From Chryseobacterium ureilyticum (GTDB lineage: Bacteria; Bacteroidota; Bacteroidia; Flavobacteriales; Weeksellaceae), in NCBI RefSeq assembly GCF_900156735.1, contig NZ_FTOL01000004.1, forward strand, positions 248,001-312,000: a stretch of 64,000 nucleotides of DNA, in the 5' to 3' direction. Positions within the stretch are counted from its first letter, which is position 1, and every line of letters starts with the position of its first letter. Shown piece after piece: positions 41,564-51,827 of this stretch. A model generated the notes under the pieces. The model worked only from the letters and a program-made list of their open reading frames with translations, did not search any database and was not told the DNA's origin. The position numbers and the translations under genes were made by a program.

Positions 41564-43741
41564 TTAGAATTTAAATGCAAAATTTGCCAGAATTTCTCTT
41601 GGTTTCTGTGGCTGTCCATAGAAGTTCCAGTAGGTTTGGTTCAATGCATTATTCATTTTCAGACCTATTCTGTATTTTTTCTTATCGTAGAAAATGGTAG
41701 CTCCTACAGATGTATAGGCAGGTGCTAAGAAATGGTTGACAATATTGATATATGTTTTATCCACAAAATTGAATCCAGCCCCGAAACCAATTCCTTCATA
41801 AGTTCCATTCATGATTTTATAACTTGTCCAGAAATTTGCCACATGTTTTGGAGTCCAGGCGCTTCTTTTTCCTGCATCTTTACTTACATCATCAAATTTA
41901 TTGTCATTGTAACCGTATCCAGCAACGATATTCAAGCCTTTAACTGGGTTTGCAACAATATCGATCTCAAAACCTTGATTTTTAATATTCCCATCCTGAA
42001 TATATAATCCGGTAATAGAAGGATCTTCAATAAGACGGTTTTTAATTCTCATATTGTAATAACTTACCGTGGTTAATAATTTTTTACCAAATAAATCTAG
42101 TTTAAACCCGGCTTCAACCTGATTTCCCTCTTCAGGCTTATATTCTATAAAAACATCTTTATTTCTCGGATCTCGCTGAGGTGCTACATTTTTAAATCCA
42201 TTGACATAATTAGCAAAGAATGAAACCTGATTTTTAACAATCTCATAGACTAATCCGAACTTTGGGGCAAACTGAGTTTGTTTATATTCTCCTTGCTTTT
42301 CCGCTCCGTTACTGATTAAATTTTCATTCTTATAATTATCCATTCTTAAACTTGCCATTACCAATAAGTTATCCGTAATATTCAATACATCAGAAACATA
42401 TACACTGAATGTGCTTACTTTATTGATGTCATATATAGTTCCATTTCTTGGAAGGGATTTGATAACATCACGTGAAATAGGTACCCATGGAGACGTAGAA
42501 TCTAAAAAAACAATATCATCGTCCTGCTTTTCGTCTTTTTTAACAATGATACCATTTAATGGATATGGAACAAATGCGGAAGATCCGTTTGATCCTACTT
42601 TATATACCGGATATTGATTTTTGCTAGTCTGCTGAAAATAATCGAAACCTACTACCAAACGGTTTCTTAAGTTTCCTATTTTAAAGTCACCAATAAAGTT
42701 CTGCTGAATATTATCTGTTGTGATCTTATAATTATCAAAAGGACGAATGCTTCTGCTTACCCTGTTATTATCCTTATAGTTTAATACTAAAAAGATAGAC
42801 TCTTTTTCGTTGGCTTCACCTCTTTGGTAAGATGTTCTGGAAGTCCATTGATCATTGAATTTATGGGTAACTTCCGCCATGGTTACAAAATTTGTTCTTT
42901 TGGAACCGATATCATTACTTGTAAATGACCTGCCGTGAATGGCTGAAAGATCTTTCATAGAATGAAAAGTCAGGTTATCAGACTTTCTTACATAAGCATT
43001 CAATGTTTTCTCCGGAGCATGGAATTCTGTGTCTAATGTTACTGTCGTTTTATCACTTACTTTATACAAAATACTTCCTGAAAAGAACAGACCTTTGCTA
43101 TATCCTGCATCCTGAAATGAGTCCTGAGAATAAGCAGCTACATTAAATCTTGCCAATGCTGTTTTTTCTTTATTTAAAGGGGTATTCACATCGGCTGTAA
43201 TTCTACTCATTCCCCAGCTTCCGGTGGTATAATTGATAATTCCACCAAAGTTTTCCTGTGGTTTTTTGGTGATTACATTCACCACTCCACCATAGTTTGC
43301 CAGGGTTCCTCCAAAAAGGGTTCCGGACGGTCCTTTGATTACTTCTACTCTTTCAATATTAGCGATTTCCGACTGTACTCTTGGGTTTTGAGTCAATCCA
43401 TTTCTAAAGCTTGCATTGGAACTGAATCCTCTCAGGAAAATATCGTTTCCGCTATCGTTTACACTGTTGTTTACTACAACTCCTGGCGCTGAAGCCATTG
43501 CTGTATTAAAATCGATAGCTCCCATCTCACTGATGATTTCTTTGGGAACAAGATTATAAACTGTTGGATTTTCAAGATTTTCCAATGGAAGCCTTGCTAC
43601 TGATTCTGATTTTTTTGTTCTGTAATTGTGAGTTCCTTGTAGGGATACGGATTGGATCTCGGCTACTTTGAGGGTGTCACTTTGTTGTGCACTCAACATG
43701 GTTACTGCTAAAAAAGATGCAGAAATAATCGTTTTTTTCAT
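41564..43741 (-). CDS. TonB-dependent siderophore receptor
   Basis: The 725-residue outer-membrane receptor has a signal peptide (about 1-19, ending LSAQQ), a plug domain about 55-170 (ISEMGAIDFNTAMASAPGVVV, ANIERVEVIKGPSGTLFGG, NYGGVVNVITKKPQ) and a barrel that ends in NALNQTYWNFYGQPQKPREILANFAFKF. Barrel features such as AAYSQDSFQDAGYSKGLFFSG fit the ferrichrome/ferrioxamine class. The PepSY protein and esterase follow in the same direction, which supports uptake of an iron-siderophore. A palindrome over the promoter suggests iron-dependent repression. Confidence 0.93.
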   Translation of the reverse strand: MKKTIISASFLAVTMLSAQQSDTLKVAEIQSVSLQGTHNYRTKKSESVARLPLENLENPTVYNLVPKEIISEMGAIDFNTAMASAPGVVVNNSVNDSGNDIFLRGFSSNASFRNGLTQNPRVQSEIANIERVEVIKGPSGTLFGGTLANYGGVVNVITKKPQENFGGIINYTTGSWGMSRITADVNTPLNKEKTALARFNVAAYSQDSFQDAGYSKGLFFSGSILYKVSDKTTVTLDTEFHAPEKTLNAYVRKSDNLTFHSMKDLSAIHGRSFTSNDIGSKRTNFVTMAEVTHKFNDQWTSRTSYQRGEANEKESIFLVLNYKDNNRVSRSIRPFDNYKITTDNIQQNFIGDFKIGNLRNRLVVGFDYFQQTSKNQYPVYKVGSNGSSAFVPYPLNGIIVKKDEKQDDDIVFLDSTSPWVPISRDVIKSLPRNGTIYDINKVSTFSVYVSDVLNITDNLLVMASLRMDNYKNENLISNGAEKQGEYKQTQFAPKFGLVYEIVKNQVSFFANYVNGFKNVAPQRDPRNKDVFIEYKPEEGNQVEAGFKLDLFGKKLLTTVSYYNMRIKNRLIEDPSITGLYIQDGNIKNQGFEIDIVANPVKGLNIVAGYGYNDNKFDDVSKDAGKRSAWTPKHVANFWTSYKIMNGTYEGIGFGAGFNFVDKTYINIVNHFLAPAYTSVGATIFYDKKKYRIGLKMNNALNQTYWNFYGQPQKPREILANFAFKF

Positions 43742-43764
43742 TTTTATAATTAAGCTTAGTGTCG

Positions 43765-43802
43765 CAAAATTACTTTATTTTTATCGATTCTAAATAAAAA
43801 TA
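43765..43802 (-). promoter_or_regulatory. Promoter and palindromic operator of the siderophore receptor
   Basis: TAATTTTG (minus strand, 43772-43765) fits the -7 box. Immediately upstream a perfect inverted repeat TATTTTTA (43776-43783) / TAAAAATA (43795-43802), with an 11-base spacer, fills the region between -7 and -33. An operator here would block polymerase; Fur is the obvious candidate, but the motif does not match the enterobacterial Fur box. Confidence 0.45.
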
Positions 43803-43841
43803 TGACACAAATCATAAAATTTTGTTAACAAAAAAGCCCAT

Positions 43842-43879
43842 AAATAAAGGGTTTATGAAAATTCACAAACCCTTTATTT
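43842..43879 (-). terminator. Terminator behind the 166-residue protein gene
   Basis: AAATAAAGGGTTT (43842-43854) pairs with AAACCCTTTATTT (43867-43879); it lies between that gene's stop and the receptor promoter. Confidence 0.8.
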
Positions 43880-43953
43880 CAATTATGTATGATATTTAAA
43901 TGTCTTATTTTAGATCTACGTTTTATATTTTTGATAAAATTTAGCTCTATTTT

Positions 43954-44454
43954 TTAAACAACCACCATTGTAGACATATAATAATTAGCACAGTGTAATG
44001 ACGTTAGTAAAAGTATTTCTTTATTAGTATAATTCTCAAAATTTTCGGAGGTTGTTATCTGATATTCATAGTTCAGTGAGTTCCATTTAAAATGGGGCTT
44101 CATGACTAAAAGTTCAGTTCCAATTTTATCTGTGAGTACAAATGAATCCTTAAAAATTCCTCTGTGTTTAAATACAAAACTGTCTTTTATTCCATCAAAA
44201 TAGGTCTGAACCACTATTTCGCCGTTCCAGTTCATTCTGAATTTTAAAAGAACTCTGTCTCCGTCTTTTAATTCAATGGTTGTTCCCCAAAATCCCTTAG
44301 GCTCTACTTGATAGTTTTTATGATCTGCCATTTCAATCACAGCATCGAACCTAAACCAGCTGTTATACGTAATTTTTCCCGTGAGCTGATCTTCTTTCGT
44401 GATTTCAAATGATAAAGAATTGCTGGATTTTGCTTGATATTCTGCCATGGTCAT
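43954..44454 (-). CDS. Hypothetical protein
   Basis: This 166-residue cytoplasmic protein lacks a signal peptide. ATG at codon 3 (MAEYQAKSS) is an equally good start. The sequence is beta-rich, with aromatic strands FEITKEDQLTGKITYNSWFRF, KGFWGTTIELKDGDRVLLKFRMNWNGEIVV and LNYEYQITTSE. That pattern suggests a beta-barrel or phospholipid-scramblase-like sandwich, but no family is certain. It is a single-gene unit with its own terminator. Confidence 0.6.
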   Translation of the reverse strand: MTMAEYQAKSSNSLSFEITKEDQLTGKITYNSWFRFDAVIEMADHKNYQVEPKGFWGTTIELKDGDRVLLKFRMNWNGEIVVQTYFDGIKDSFVFKHRGIFKDSFVLTDKIGTELLVMKPHFKWNSLNYEYQITTSENFENYTNKEILLLTSLHCANYYMSTMVVV

Positions 44455-44566
44455 TTTGAATTTGGTGGGATATAATTAGTTTTTTTAAGAGTATCGGATA
44501 ATTTATATTTTATGACCCTCTAATTTACAACCTCTTGTATAAATCGACAAGAAAATAAATGCATTA

Positions 44567-45400
44567 TTATCTTCCAAACCAATATTCCCACTTTTCATGA
44601 TCAATTCCGAATTTTCCCTGCCACCATCTCGCAGGATATCCTACATCATCATTTCTGACAGGTCTATGTTCTCTCTCGGGATAAGTAACGAATTGTTTAT
44701 CATATCCAAAGTGTACGTCATCATGTAAAATGCCAATTACTCCTAAAATTTCCAGGACACCTAATCGTTCTCCTTCGTTTGATTTGAATGTTTTAGAAAT
44801 TTTCTTCTTGAGCTGAGAAATTCTATCGTTGGGTTCAGATTCTTCAATTATTTTTTTCAAATCCGCTAGTATTTTATAGTCATTCTCAACAGGTTTGACG
44901 ACAGGAAGTTTCGGGAATTGCTCCAAATCAAATAAGACCTGGATTAAGCTATCAAAGCAAGCTCCATCTTTATATTTGAAATAATTGATGGTATTAAACT
45001 CAATAGGGTCTTCAAATTCATAGGTATGAAGTTCACAAATGGCACAAATATCTTCATTAGGCTCCGGACTTGGTGTAAAACTATGTTCTACCAATGATTT
45101 TCCGATGCAGTAACTTGATAAAAATGAACGATACTCCAACTGTCTTGTACTTAAGCTATAAAGAAAGGTCTCTACAACTTCTTCTTTTTTAATTTTGGCA
45201 ACTGCTGTTTTTATTCTTCTCCCAATTTCATCATGGCTTATATTTTCCTGATCGTACATTACAGAATTCTTCTTAGCATATTCAAAATCCTCTTTTGTAA
45301 TATACTTCATATAAGAATCCCAATAAAACCAATCTCTTAAGCTTTCATTCTGAGAGGTTTTTATAGTTTTGAGTAAAATTTGTATTGCTTTTTTGTCCAT
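44567..45400 (-). CDS. Hypothetical protein
   Basis: This 277-residue soluble protein begins MDKKAIQILLKTIKTSQNES. The middle has a CAICELHTYEF segment with a pair of Cys residues, and the C-terminus is strongly conserved-looking: PEREHRPVRNDDVGYPARWWQGKFGID and then WEYWFGR. It is helical and charged. I recognise no domain; proteins with such a WWQGK...WEYWF ending occur in Bacteroidota and may be immunity or accessory proteins, but that is a guess. Confidence 0.6.
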   Translation of the reverse strand: MDKKAIQILLKTIKTSQNESLRDWFYWDSYMKYITKEDFEYAKKNSVMYDQENISHDEIGRRIKTAVAKIKKEEVVETFLYSLSTRQLEYRSFLSSYCIGKSLVEHSFTPSPEPNEDICAICELHTYEFEDPIEFNTINYFKYKDGACFDSLIQVLFDLEQFPKLPVVKPVENDYKILADLKKIIEESEPNDRISQLKKKISKTFKSNEGERLGVLEILGVIGILHDDVHFGYDKQFVTYPEREHRPVRNDDVGYPARWWQGKFGIDHEKWEYWFGR

Positions 45401-45443
45401 TTAGGTTGGCTATTTTTTGATAATAATTTGGTGCTAAAATTCT

Positions 45444-45476
45444 AAACCTCATAGGTTTTAAAAACCTATGAGGTTT
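45444..45476 (-). terminator. Terminator between the lipoprotein and hypothetical genes
   Basis: A 15-bp perfect stem (45444-45458 with 45462-45476, arms AAACCTCATAGGTTT and its complement) with T-runs outside. Confidence 0.8.
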
Positions 45477-45488
45477 AATATATCCTTC

Positions 45489-45932
45489 TTATTCAATTTT
45501 ATAAACATAATCATTACTAATAAACTTTGTTTTCTTCTGTAATTCTGTAGGACTAAAAATCTTTCCGTCAACCTCAACACTTTTTATCATATACCTCCAT
45601 CTTCCGTTATAACTTTTGTCAATTCTTGTGGTTGAATTTGGCGGGATTTCCAGAACAATAGCCGAATCTTTCACTTCTATCTTTTCAAGTGACTTCAGAT
45701 TCTTGACTTTTCGAAAAGCTGGTGGAGATAAAATTTCGTTTTCATAATTAAACACGAAACTATTAGGGTTATTATTAATTGCTTTTGAGACGTGATAATT
45801 ATAATTGATCTTTATTATTTTTTTGCTTCCGGTGAGATTTTGAATATAAAAATCGGTCAAATAAGAACACCCTGAAAGGACCGTTACAAAAATAAGACTT
45901 AAGAATATTATCGTAATTGACTTTATACTCAT
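45489..45932 (-). CDS. Small lipoprotein of unknown function
   Basis: The 147-residue protein has a lipobox at VLSGCSY (Cys about residue 22), after a hydrophobic leader. The mature chain starts LTDFYIQNLTGSKKIIKINYNYHVSK and is mostly beta, with strands ALVLEIPPNSTTRIDKSYNGRWRY-like in its second half. No family is recognised. It is a monocistronic gene between two terminators. Confidence 0.65.
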   Translation of the reverse strand: MSIKSITIIFLSLIFVTVLSGCSYLTDFYIQNLTGSKKIIKINYNYHVSKAINNNPNSFVFNYENEILSPPAFRKVKNLKSLEKIEVKDSAIVLEIPPNSTTRIDKSYNGRWRYMIKSVEVDGKIFSPTELQKKTKFISNDYVYKIE

Positions 45933-46000
45933 TCTACTGAGATTTAGATGGTTTTTGTAAAAATAAGCAGATTACTTTAATTGATTAGTTTTTCAAAAAA

Positions 46001-46030
46001 AAAATCCCGCAAGAAAACTTACGGGATTTT
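46001..46030 (-). terminator. Terminator of the pyrB-carA-carB unit
   Basis: AAAATCCCGCAAG (46001-46013) pairs with CTTACGGGATTTT (46018-46030) apart from one mismatch, 19 bases behind the carB stop. Confidence 0.82.
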
Positions 46031-46048
46031 AATATTTATGTTTCGAAA

Positions 46049-49000
46049 TTACATCGTCTCCATTTTGAAGCTCATGCTTTCGATTACTTTTAGAATTGCT
46101 TCTACTGTATCCATTGAAGTTAAACAAGGAACTCCGTTTTCCACACTCATTCTTCTGATCTGGAATCCGTCTCTTTCTGCTTGTTTACCTTTTGTAGTTG
46201 TATTTACTACATACTGAACTTTTCCTTTTTGGATCAGATCGATAAGATTTACACTTTCTTCTCCGATTTTGTATCCTATTTTGCAAGGGATTCCTTTTTG
46301 TTCGAAGAACTTCGCTGTACCTTCTGTAGCCCAGATTCTGAAACCTACTTCATGGAATCTTGCGGCAAGATCAGCTGCTTCTTCTTTGTGCTTATCTGCT
46401 ACCGTGAATAAGATAGAACCGTGCATTGGAACTTTTCTTCCTGCTGCAACTAATCCTTTGTAAAGTGCTTTTTCAAGCGTTGTATCTTTCCCCATTACTT
46501 CTCCTGTAGACTTCATTTCAGGTCCTAGAGAGATGTCAACTTTTGTTAGTTTTGAGAAAGAGAATACTGGTACTTTTACAAACACACCTTCTTTGTTTGG
46601 AACTAATCCGTTTTCATATCCAAGGTCTTTCAGTTTTTGTCCTAAGATTGCTTTTGTAGCAAGGTTAGCCATTGGAACTTCAGTGATTTTAGATAAAAAA
46701 GGAACCGTTCTTGAAGAACGTGGGTTTACCTCGATTACATATACATTTCCTTCGAAAAGAACGTACTGAATGTTCATTAATCCTATTACATTCAGTCCTT
46801 TTGCTAATCTCTTTGTGTAGTCTACTAAAGTATCGATTTCACTCTGAGAGATATTTTGTGGCGGATATACTGCGATAGAGTCTCCGGAGTGAACTCCTGC
46901 TCTTTCGATGTGCTCCATAATTCCTGGAATCACTACTGTTTCACCATCACAGATTGCATCTACTTCAATTTCTTTTCCAACCATGTATTTGTCTACTAAA
47001 ACAGGGTGCTCAGGGCTTGCATCTACTGCATGCTCCATGTAGTGCGCCAATTCTGCTTCTGCGTATACAATTTCCATTGCTCTACCTCCAAGAACGTAAC
47101 TTGGACGTACTAATACCGGGTAACCAATTTCGTTGGCAATTTTGATTGCTTCTTCTTTAGAAGTGGAAGTTCTTCCTTTTGGTTGAGGAATTCCCATTTC
47201 CTGTAAGGCTTTCTCGAATTTATCTCTGTTTTCAGCTCTGTCAAGATCTTCTAATGAAGTTCCTAAGATCTGTACTCCGTGAGAAGCTAATTTATCTGCA
47301 AGGTTGATCGCTGTTTGTCCTCCGAACTGTACTACTACTCCTTTAGGTTTTTCAAGCTCGATGATGTTCATTACATCTTCTTCCGTTAATGGTTCGAAGT
47401 ATAATTTATCAGAGATTGAGAAGTCTGTAGAAACTGTTTCCGGATTGTTGTTGATGATGATCGCTTCATAACCCATTTCTTTGATTGCCCAAACTGAATG
47501 CACTGTTGCATAGTCAAACTCAACACCTTGTCCGATTCTGATAGGTCCTGAACCTAAAACGATGATCTTTTCTTTATCTGAAACTACACTTTCGTTTTCT
47601 TCTTCGTAAGTTCCATAGAAGTATGGAGTTTCACTTTCAAACTCAGCGGCGCAAGTGTCTACCATTTTGTACACCGGCATGATTCCGTTTTCTTTTCTGA
47701 AGTTGAAAATCTCACGCTCTTTTACATCCCAAAGAACTGCGATATTGATATCTGCAAAACCTAATCTTTTAGCTTCAATTAATGTTTCTTTATCAAATTT
47801 GTTTTCAGCAATAACTTTTTCGAAGTCAACCAGTTTTTTAAGCTTCCAGATGAAGAATTTATCAATTTTACTCCATTCTACAATCTGTTCCCAATCGTAT
47901 CCTCTTCTTAAAGCGTCTCCGATGATGAATAATCTTTCGTCATCACACACTCTGATTCTTCTTTCGATTTCTTCAGCAGTAAGAGCTTGAGCTTGTTTTG
48001 TTTTTAATCCTAAGTGCTTGATTCCTGTTTCTAATGAACGGATTGCTTTCTGTAAAGACTCCTCAAGGTTTCTTCCGATTGCCATTACTTCTCCGGTTGC
48101 TTTCATCTGAGTAGAAAGTCTTCTGTCTGCAGTTTCGAATTTATCGAATGGGAATCTTGGGAATTTAGTAACTACATAATCCAGAGCAGGCTCGAAACAT
48201 GCGTATGTTTTTCCTGTTACCGGATTCATGATTTCATCCAGTGTTAATCCTACCGCGATTTTTGCAGCGATCTTTGCAATCGGATATCCTGTTGCCTTAC
48301 TTGCTAACGCTGATGAACGGGATACTCTAGGGTTTACTTCGATGATATAGTATTCGAATGAATGTGGATCTAATGCTAACTGTACGTTACATCCACCTTC
48401 AATTCCTAATGCTCTGATGATTTTTAGGGAAGCGTTTCTCAATAACTGGTACTCTCTATCCGAAAGCGTCTGAGAAGGCGCAACTACGATTGAATCTCCT
48501 GTGTGAACTCCAACCGGGTCAATATTTTCCATGTTACAAACCACAATGGCATTGTCGTTTGCATCACGCATTACTTCGTATTCAATTTCTTTGAAACCAG
48601 CAATTGATTTCTCGATAAGACACTGTGTTACCGGGCTGTGTTTCAAACCAAGTTCAGCAATCTCTTTTAATTCTACCTCAGTGGAAGCGATACCTCCACC
48701 TGTTCCTCCCATGGTAAAGGCAGGACGAACAATTACAGGATAACCGATTGCATCTGCGAAAGCAAGTGCTCCTTCTACTGTATTTACAATATCAGATTCC
48801 GGAACCGGCTCGTTCAATTCTCTCATCAATTCACGGAAAAGGTCTCTGTCTTCTGCTCTGTTGATCGCAGAAAGTTTCGTTCCCAATACTTCCACTTTGC
48901 ATTCTTCAAGAATTCCTGATTTTTCAAGCTCTACCGCCATGTTAAGACCAGTTTGTCCTCCAAGAGTTGGTAGTAATGCATCCGGACGTTCTTTTCTAAT

Positions 49001-49231
49001 GATGTGGCTTACAAACTGTAGTGAAATCGGCTCGATGTATACTTTATCAGCGATTTCCACATCTGTCATGATTGTTGCAGGGTTTGAGTTGATCAAAATT
49101 ACTTTGTAGCCTTCTTCTTTCAAAGACAGACAAGCCTGCGTTCCTGCGTAATCAAATTCAGCTGCCTGACCGATGATGATAGGTCCTGATCCGATTACTA
49201 AAATTGTTTTTATATCTGTACGTTTTGCCAT
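46049..49231 (-). CDS. carB: Carbamoyl-phosphate synthase, large subunit
   Basis: The 1060-residue enzyme makes carbamoyl phosphate from bicarbonate, ammonia and two ATP; it feeds both pyrimidine (PyrB) and arginine (ArgF') synthesis. Two ATP-grasp halves are visible: [20 protein letters not shown] near residue 13 with [24 protein letters not shown], and [19 protein letters not shown] near 558 with [18 protein letters not shown]. The C-terminal ~130 residues are the methylglyoxal-synthase-like allosteric domain ([18 protein letters not shown]). A four-helix-bundle gene separates it from carA. Confidence 0.97.
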   Translation of the reverse strand: MAKRTDIKTILVIGSGPIIIGQAAEFDYAGTQACLSLKEEGYKVILINSNPATIMTDVEIADKVYIEPISLQFVSHIIRKERPDALLPTLGGQTGLNMAVELEKSGILEECKVEVLGTKLSAINRAEDRDLFRELMRELNEPVPESDIVNTVEGALAFADAIGYPVIVRPAFTMGGTGGGIASTEVELKEIAELGLKHSPVTQCLIEKSIAGFKEIEYEVMRDANDNAIVVCNMENIDPVGVHTGDSIVVAPSQTLSDREYQLLRNASLKIIRALGIEGGCNVQLALDPHSFEYYIIEVNPRVSRSSALASKATGYPIAKIAAKIAVGLTLDEIMNPVTGKTYACFEPALDYVVTKFPRFPFDKFETADRRLSTQMKATGEVMAIGRNLEESLQKAIRSLETGIKHLGLKTKQAQALTAEEIERRIRVCDDERLFIIGDALRRGYDWEQIVEWSKIDKFFIWKLKKLVDFEKVIAENKFDKETLIEAKRLGFADINIAVLWDVKEREIFNFRKENGIMPVYKMVDTCAAEFESETPYFYGTYEEENESVVSDKEKIIVLGSGPIRIGQGVEFDYATVHSVWAIKEMGYEAIIINNNPETVSTDFSISDKLYFEPLTEEDVMNIIELEKPKGVVVQFGGQTAINLADKLASHGVQILGTSLEDLDRAENRDKFEKALQEMGIPQPKGRTSTSKEEAIKIANEIGYPVLVRPSYVLGGRAMEIVYAEAELAHYMEHAVDASPEHPVLVDKYMVGKEIEVDAICDGETVVIPGIMEHIERAGVHSGDSIAVYPPQNISQSEIDTLVDYTKRLAKGLNVIGLMNIQYVLFEGNVYVIEVNPRSSRTVPFLSKITEVPMANLATKAILGQKLKDLGYENGLVPNKEGVFVKVPVFSFSKLTKVDISLGPEMKSTGEVMGKDTTLEKALYKGLVAAGRKVPMHGSILFTVADKHKEEAADLAARFHEVGFRIWATEGTAKFFEQKGIPCKIGYKIGEESVNLIDLIQKGKVQYVVNTTTKGKQAERDGFQIRRMSVENGVPCLTSMDTVEAILKVIESMSFKMETM

Positions 49232-49255
49232 TTTTCTTTTTTTAGATACAAGATG

Positions 49256-49670
49256 TTAGATGTCAGATTTCAGACTTCCAACAGGATGTTTTACTTTTTT
49301 AAATTAGATTTGAATGTATAAATCATTCTTTGAATTTCATTCAGATTTGCTATTAAACTATCGACTTTTTCTGCATCAAGTAAATTCAATTCTCTAGTTA
49401 AAATTAACTGTGTTTGTAGTTCAAAAGAGGATGCATTTGCTATTCCAAGAAAATGATAAAATTCTCTATCATTATTTCTCCCCGCTCCCTCCGCTATATT
49501 TGAAGGAATAGATATCACAGATCCTTTAATTTGAGAAATCAAACCAAACTTTTCATCTTTAGGTAACTCCACACAAATGACATACACCTGTTTTGCAAGT
49601 TCAATTGATTTCTGCCAAAAAACTAGTTTTTCAAAATTATGCATGATAAAATCTGTTATCTGATGTCTAA
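49256..49670. repeat. Inverted repeats flanking the four-helix-bundle gene
   Basis: TTAGATGTCAGAT at 49256-49268 and ATCTGATGTCTAA at 49658-49670 form a near-perfect inverted pair (11 of 13 bases). Similarity extends further out in a loose AGAC/CAGAT-rich pattern. Together they bracket the gene at 49291-49644. Confidence 0.55.
49291..49644 (-). CDS. Four-helix-bundle protein (23S rRNA IVS/S23 family)
   Basis: The 117-residue helical protein starts MHNFEKLVFWQKSIELAKQVYVICVELPKDEKFGLISQIK and continues SVISIPSNIAEGAGRNNDREFYHFLGIANASSFELQTQLILT, the classic motif order of the four-helix-bundle family that includes 23S rRNA intervening-sequence proteins and DGR accessory (Avd-like) proteins. 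It lies between carA and carB in the same direction and is framed by inverted repeats, so it probably entered the operon as a small mobile unit. Function unknown. Confidence 0.88.
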   Translation of the reverse strand: MHNFEKLVFWQKSIELAKQVYVICVELPKDEKFGLISQIKGSVISIPSNIAEGAGRNNDREFYHFLGIANASSFELQTQLILTRELNLLDAEKVDSLIANLNEIQRMIYTFKSNLKK

Positions 49671-49684
49671 TATCTGAAGTCTTT

Positions 49685-50758
49685 TTACTTCTTAAAGTCT
49701 TCCATTAACTGGATAAACTCATCAAATAAGTAGTTTGCATCTTCTGGACCAGGGCTAGCTTCCGGGTGATACTGAACTGAGAAACAAGGGTGAATTTTGT
49801 GTTTCAAACCTTCATTTGTTCTGTCGTTCAATGCGATGTGTGTTTCGATAAGGTCTGTTCCTTTTAAACTTTCCTGATCTACTGCATATCCATGATTCTG
49901 AGAAGTAATAGCTACTGTATTTTTCGCTAAATCCAGTACAGGGTGGTTTCCTCCTCTGTGTCCGAACTTCAGTTTGAATGTTTTTGCTCCACAAGCAAGA
50001 CCAATTAACTGATGTCCTAAACAGATTCCGAAGATTGGAACTTTTCCAAGTAATCCACGGATCATATCTAGAGCGTGTGGTACATCTTCCGGGTCACCAG
50101 GACCGTTTGAAAGCATGATTCCGTCTGGGTTCATCAATAAGATTTCTTCTGCTGTTGTATCCTGAGAAACTACGATGATGTCACAGTTTCTTTGAGATAA
50201 TTCTCTGATGATTCCTAGTTTTGCTCCGAAGTCTACTAATACTACTTTGAAACCTCTGTTCGGGTTTGCATAAGGCGTTTTTGTAGAAACCTCTTCCACT
50301 TGATTGGTTGGGAAGTTTGTTTCTTTCAATTCTGTTGCAACTGCTGCTTCATCAGCATCAGCATTCACGATTTTTCCTTTCACTACTCCGGAGTTACGAA
50401 GAATTCTTGTCAGTCTTCTTGTATCAATTCCTGAAATTCCTGAAAGGCTTTTCTTCTTAAATAATTCATCTAAAGTAATCTGAGTACGGAAGTTAGAAGG
50501 AAGATCGCAAAGTTCTTTTACGATAAGTCCTTTAATTGCCGGCTCAATACTTTCATAATCATCACGGTTAATACCATAATTCCCGATAAGCGGATAGGTC
50601 ATACAAACTATCTGACCGCAATACGATGGGTCAGAGATCAATTCCTGATACCCTGTCATTCCGGTATTGAAAACTACTTCACCTGCAGTTTCCAATTCTG
50701 CTCCGAAACCTTCTCCATGAAACACTTCACCGGACTCCAGTATTAATTTTTTCTTCAT
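49685..50758 (-). CDS. carA: Carbamoyl-phosphate synthase, small (glutaminase) subunit
   Basis: The 357-residue subunit supplies ammonia to CarB from glutamine. The N-terminal domain (LILESGEVFHGEGFGAELETAGEVVFNTGMTGYQE) is typical. The class-I glutaminase has its nucleophile Cys in IFGICLGHQLIGLACGAKTFKLKFGHRGGNHP and the His/Glu pair in CFSVQYHPEASPGPED. It lies behind pyrB and before the four-helix-bundle gene and carB, so the operon couples the two early steps of pyrimidine synthesis. Confidence 0.97.
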   Translation of the reverse strand: MKKKLILESGEVFHGEGFGAELETAGEVVFNTGMTGYQELISDPSYCGQIVCMTYPLIGNYGINRDDYESIEPAIKGLIVKELCDLPSNFRTQITLDELFKKKSLSGISGIDTRRLTRILRNSGVVKGKIVNADADEAAVATELKETNFPTNQVEEVSTKTPYANPNRGFKVVLVDFGAKLGIIRELSQRNCDIIVVSQDTTAEEILLMNPDGIMLSNGPGDPEDVPHALDMIRGLLGKVPIFGICLGHQLIGLACGAKTFKLKFGHRGGNHPVLDLAKNTVAITSQNHGYAVDQESLKGTDLIETHIALNDRTNEGLKHKIHPCFSVQYHPEASPGPEDANYLFDEFIQLMEDFKK

Positions 50759-50835
50759 TTTTTCTATTTAGATTTTCTATTTTTTATTAACAGGTCGCTT
50801 ATTTTTTATCTTCCATGGGTTTCACCCTTGGCTAT

Positions 50836-50870
50836 TAACAGGTCGCTCCTACGGAGCTCGCTATACTTTT
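50836..50870. repeat. Covarying hairpin repeat, copy A (pyrB-carA spacer)
   Basis: GCTCC/GGAGC around TAC, preceded by CTTGGCTATTAACAGGTC and a larger hairpin CCATGGGT/ACCCTTGG. It corresponds to copies at 56358-56406 and 59671-59726. The spacer also holds a second ATTAACAGGTCGCT phrase at about 50789. Confidence 0.55.
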
Positions 50871-50889
50871 TACTTTTACCTTGGCTCTT

Positions 50890-51780
50890 TTATTTAAAGG
50901 TAAACCCTTTTTCTTCTAATGCCTCCTTTAGAATTGCCATTCTTGCGAAGACACCGTTTTGCATTTGTTTAAAGACTCTTGAGCGTTCACATTCTACAAG
51001 GTCTGAGTCTATTTCTACTCCTCTGTTAATTGGTGCAGGGTGCATGATGATTGCTTCTTTTTTCATTGCTTGTTCTCTTTCTTTAGTCAGACCATATCTT
51101 TTATGATATTCCGAAGCAGAGAAACTCATAGCTGCATCGTGTCTTTCGTGCTGAATCCTTAATAACATCAGAACATCTACTTCAGCGATCAGCTCATCTA
51201 CTGAAAGGTAAGTTCCGTTGATTAATGCTCCTTCGTCAAACCATTGTTCGGGTCCTGAGAAGTATACTTTAGCACCTAATCTTCTTAAAGCTTCGGCATT
51301 TGAGTTTGCCACACGGCTGTGTTTTACATCTCCTACAATTCCTACTTTCAATCCTTCAAATTTCCCAAACTCCTGATAGATTGTCAAAAGGTCCAGCATA
51401 CATTGTGACGGGTGGTTACCTGTTCCGTCTCCCCCGTTGATCACAGGGATCTTAATATTTTTTAATTCCTCAAAATATCTGTCTTTCTTGTCACGGATCA
51501 CTACTAAGTTTACTCCCAGACTTTCTATGGTCTTTACTGTATCATAAAGGCTCTCTCCTTTATTCACTGAGCTGTGTGAAGCATCAAAAGGAACAACCTG
51601 AAGTCCCAATTTTCTTTCTGCAATATCAAAACTTGTTTTTGTTCTTGTACTATCTTCGAAGAAAAGGTTTGAGCAAAAAACTTCTCCTTCAATTTTAGCA
51701 GTTTTACCATTTGCAAAAGCCATCGCTTCTGTCAGTATACTGTTGATTCTCTCGGTACTTAGTTCTGTAATCGTAAACAT
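50890..51780 (-). CDS. pyrB: Aspartate carbamoyltransferase
   Basis: The catalytic chain (about 296 residues from the chosen start) transfers carbamoyl from carbamoyl phosphate to aspartate, the committed pyrimidine step. Motifs: the carbamoyl-phosphate loop [20 protein letters not shown] near 45-65, Lys in [17 protein letters not shown] near 77, [18 protein letters not shown] near 120 and [15 protein letters not shown] near 255. I chose the ATG at 51780 (MFTITELS) because the earlier in-frame ATG lies inside the upstream terminator hairpin. No pyrI regulatory gene follows; carA does. Confidence 0.95.
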   Translation of the reverse strand: MFTITELSTERINSILTEAMAFANGKTAKIEGEVFCSNLFFEDSTRTKTSFDIAERKLGLQVVPFDASHSSVNKGESLYDTVKTIESLGVNLVVIRDKKDRYFEELKNIKIPVINGGDGTGNHPSQCMLDLLTIYQEFGKFEGLKVGIVGDVKHSRVANSNAEALRRLGAKVYFSGPEQWFDEGALINGTYLSVDELIAEVDVLMLLRIQHERHDAAMSFSASEYHKRYGLTKEREQAMKKEAIIMHPAPINRGVEIDSDLVECERSRVFKQMQNGVFARMAILKEALEEKGFTFK

Positions 51781-51799
51781 AATTCTTATTTTTGGGCAT

Positions 51800-51827
51800 A
51801 AAAAAAGCGAAGACAACAATCTTCGCT
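51800..51827 (-). terminator. Attenuator terminator in the pyrB leader
   Basis: On the minus strand AGCGAAGA and TCTTCGCT (51827-51820 and 51813-51806) form an 8-bp stem followed directly by seven T residues, ending about 20 bases before the pyrB start codon. A terminator placed between promoter and gene points to attenuation control. Confidence 0.85.
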
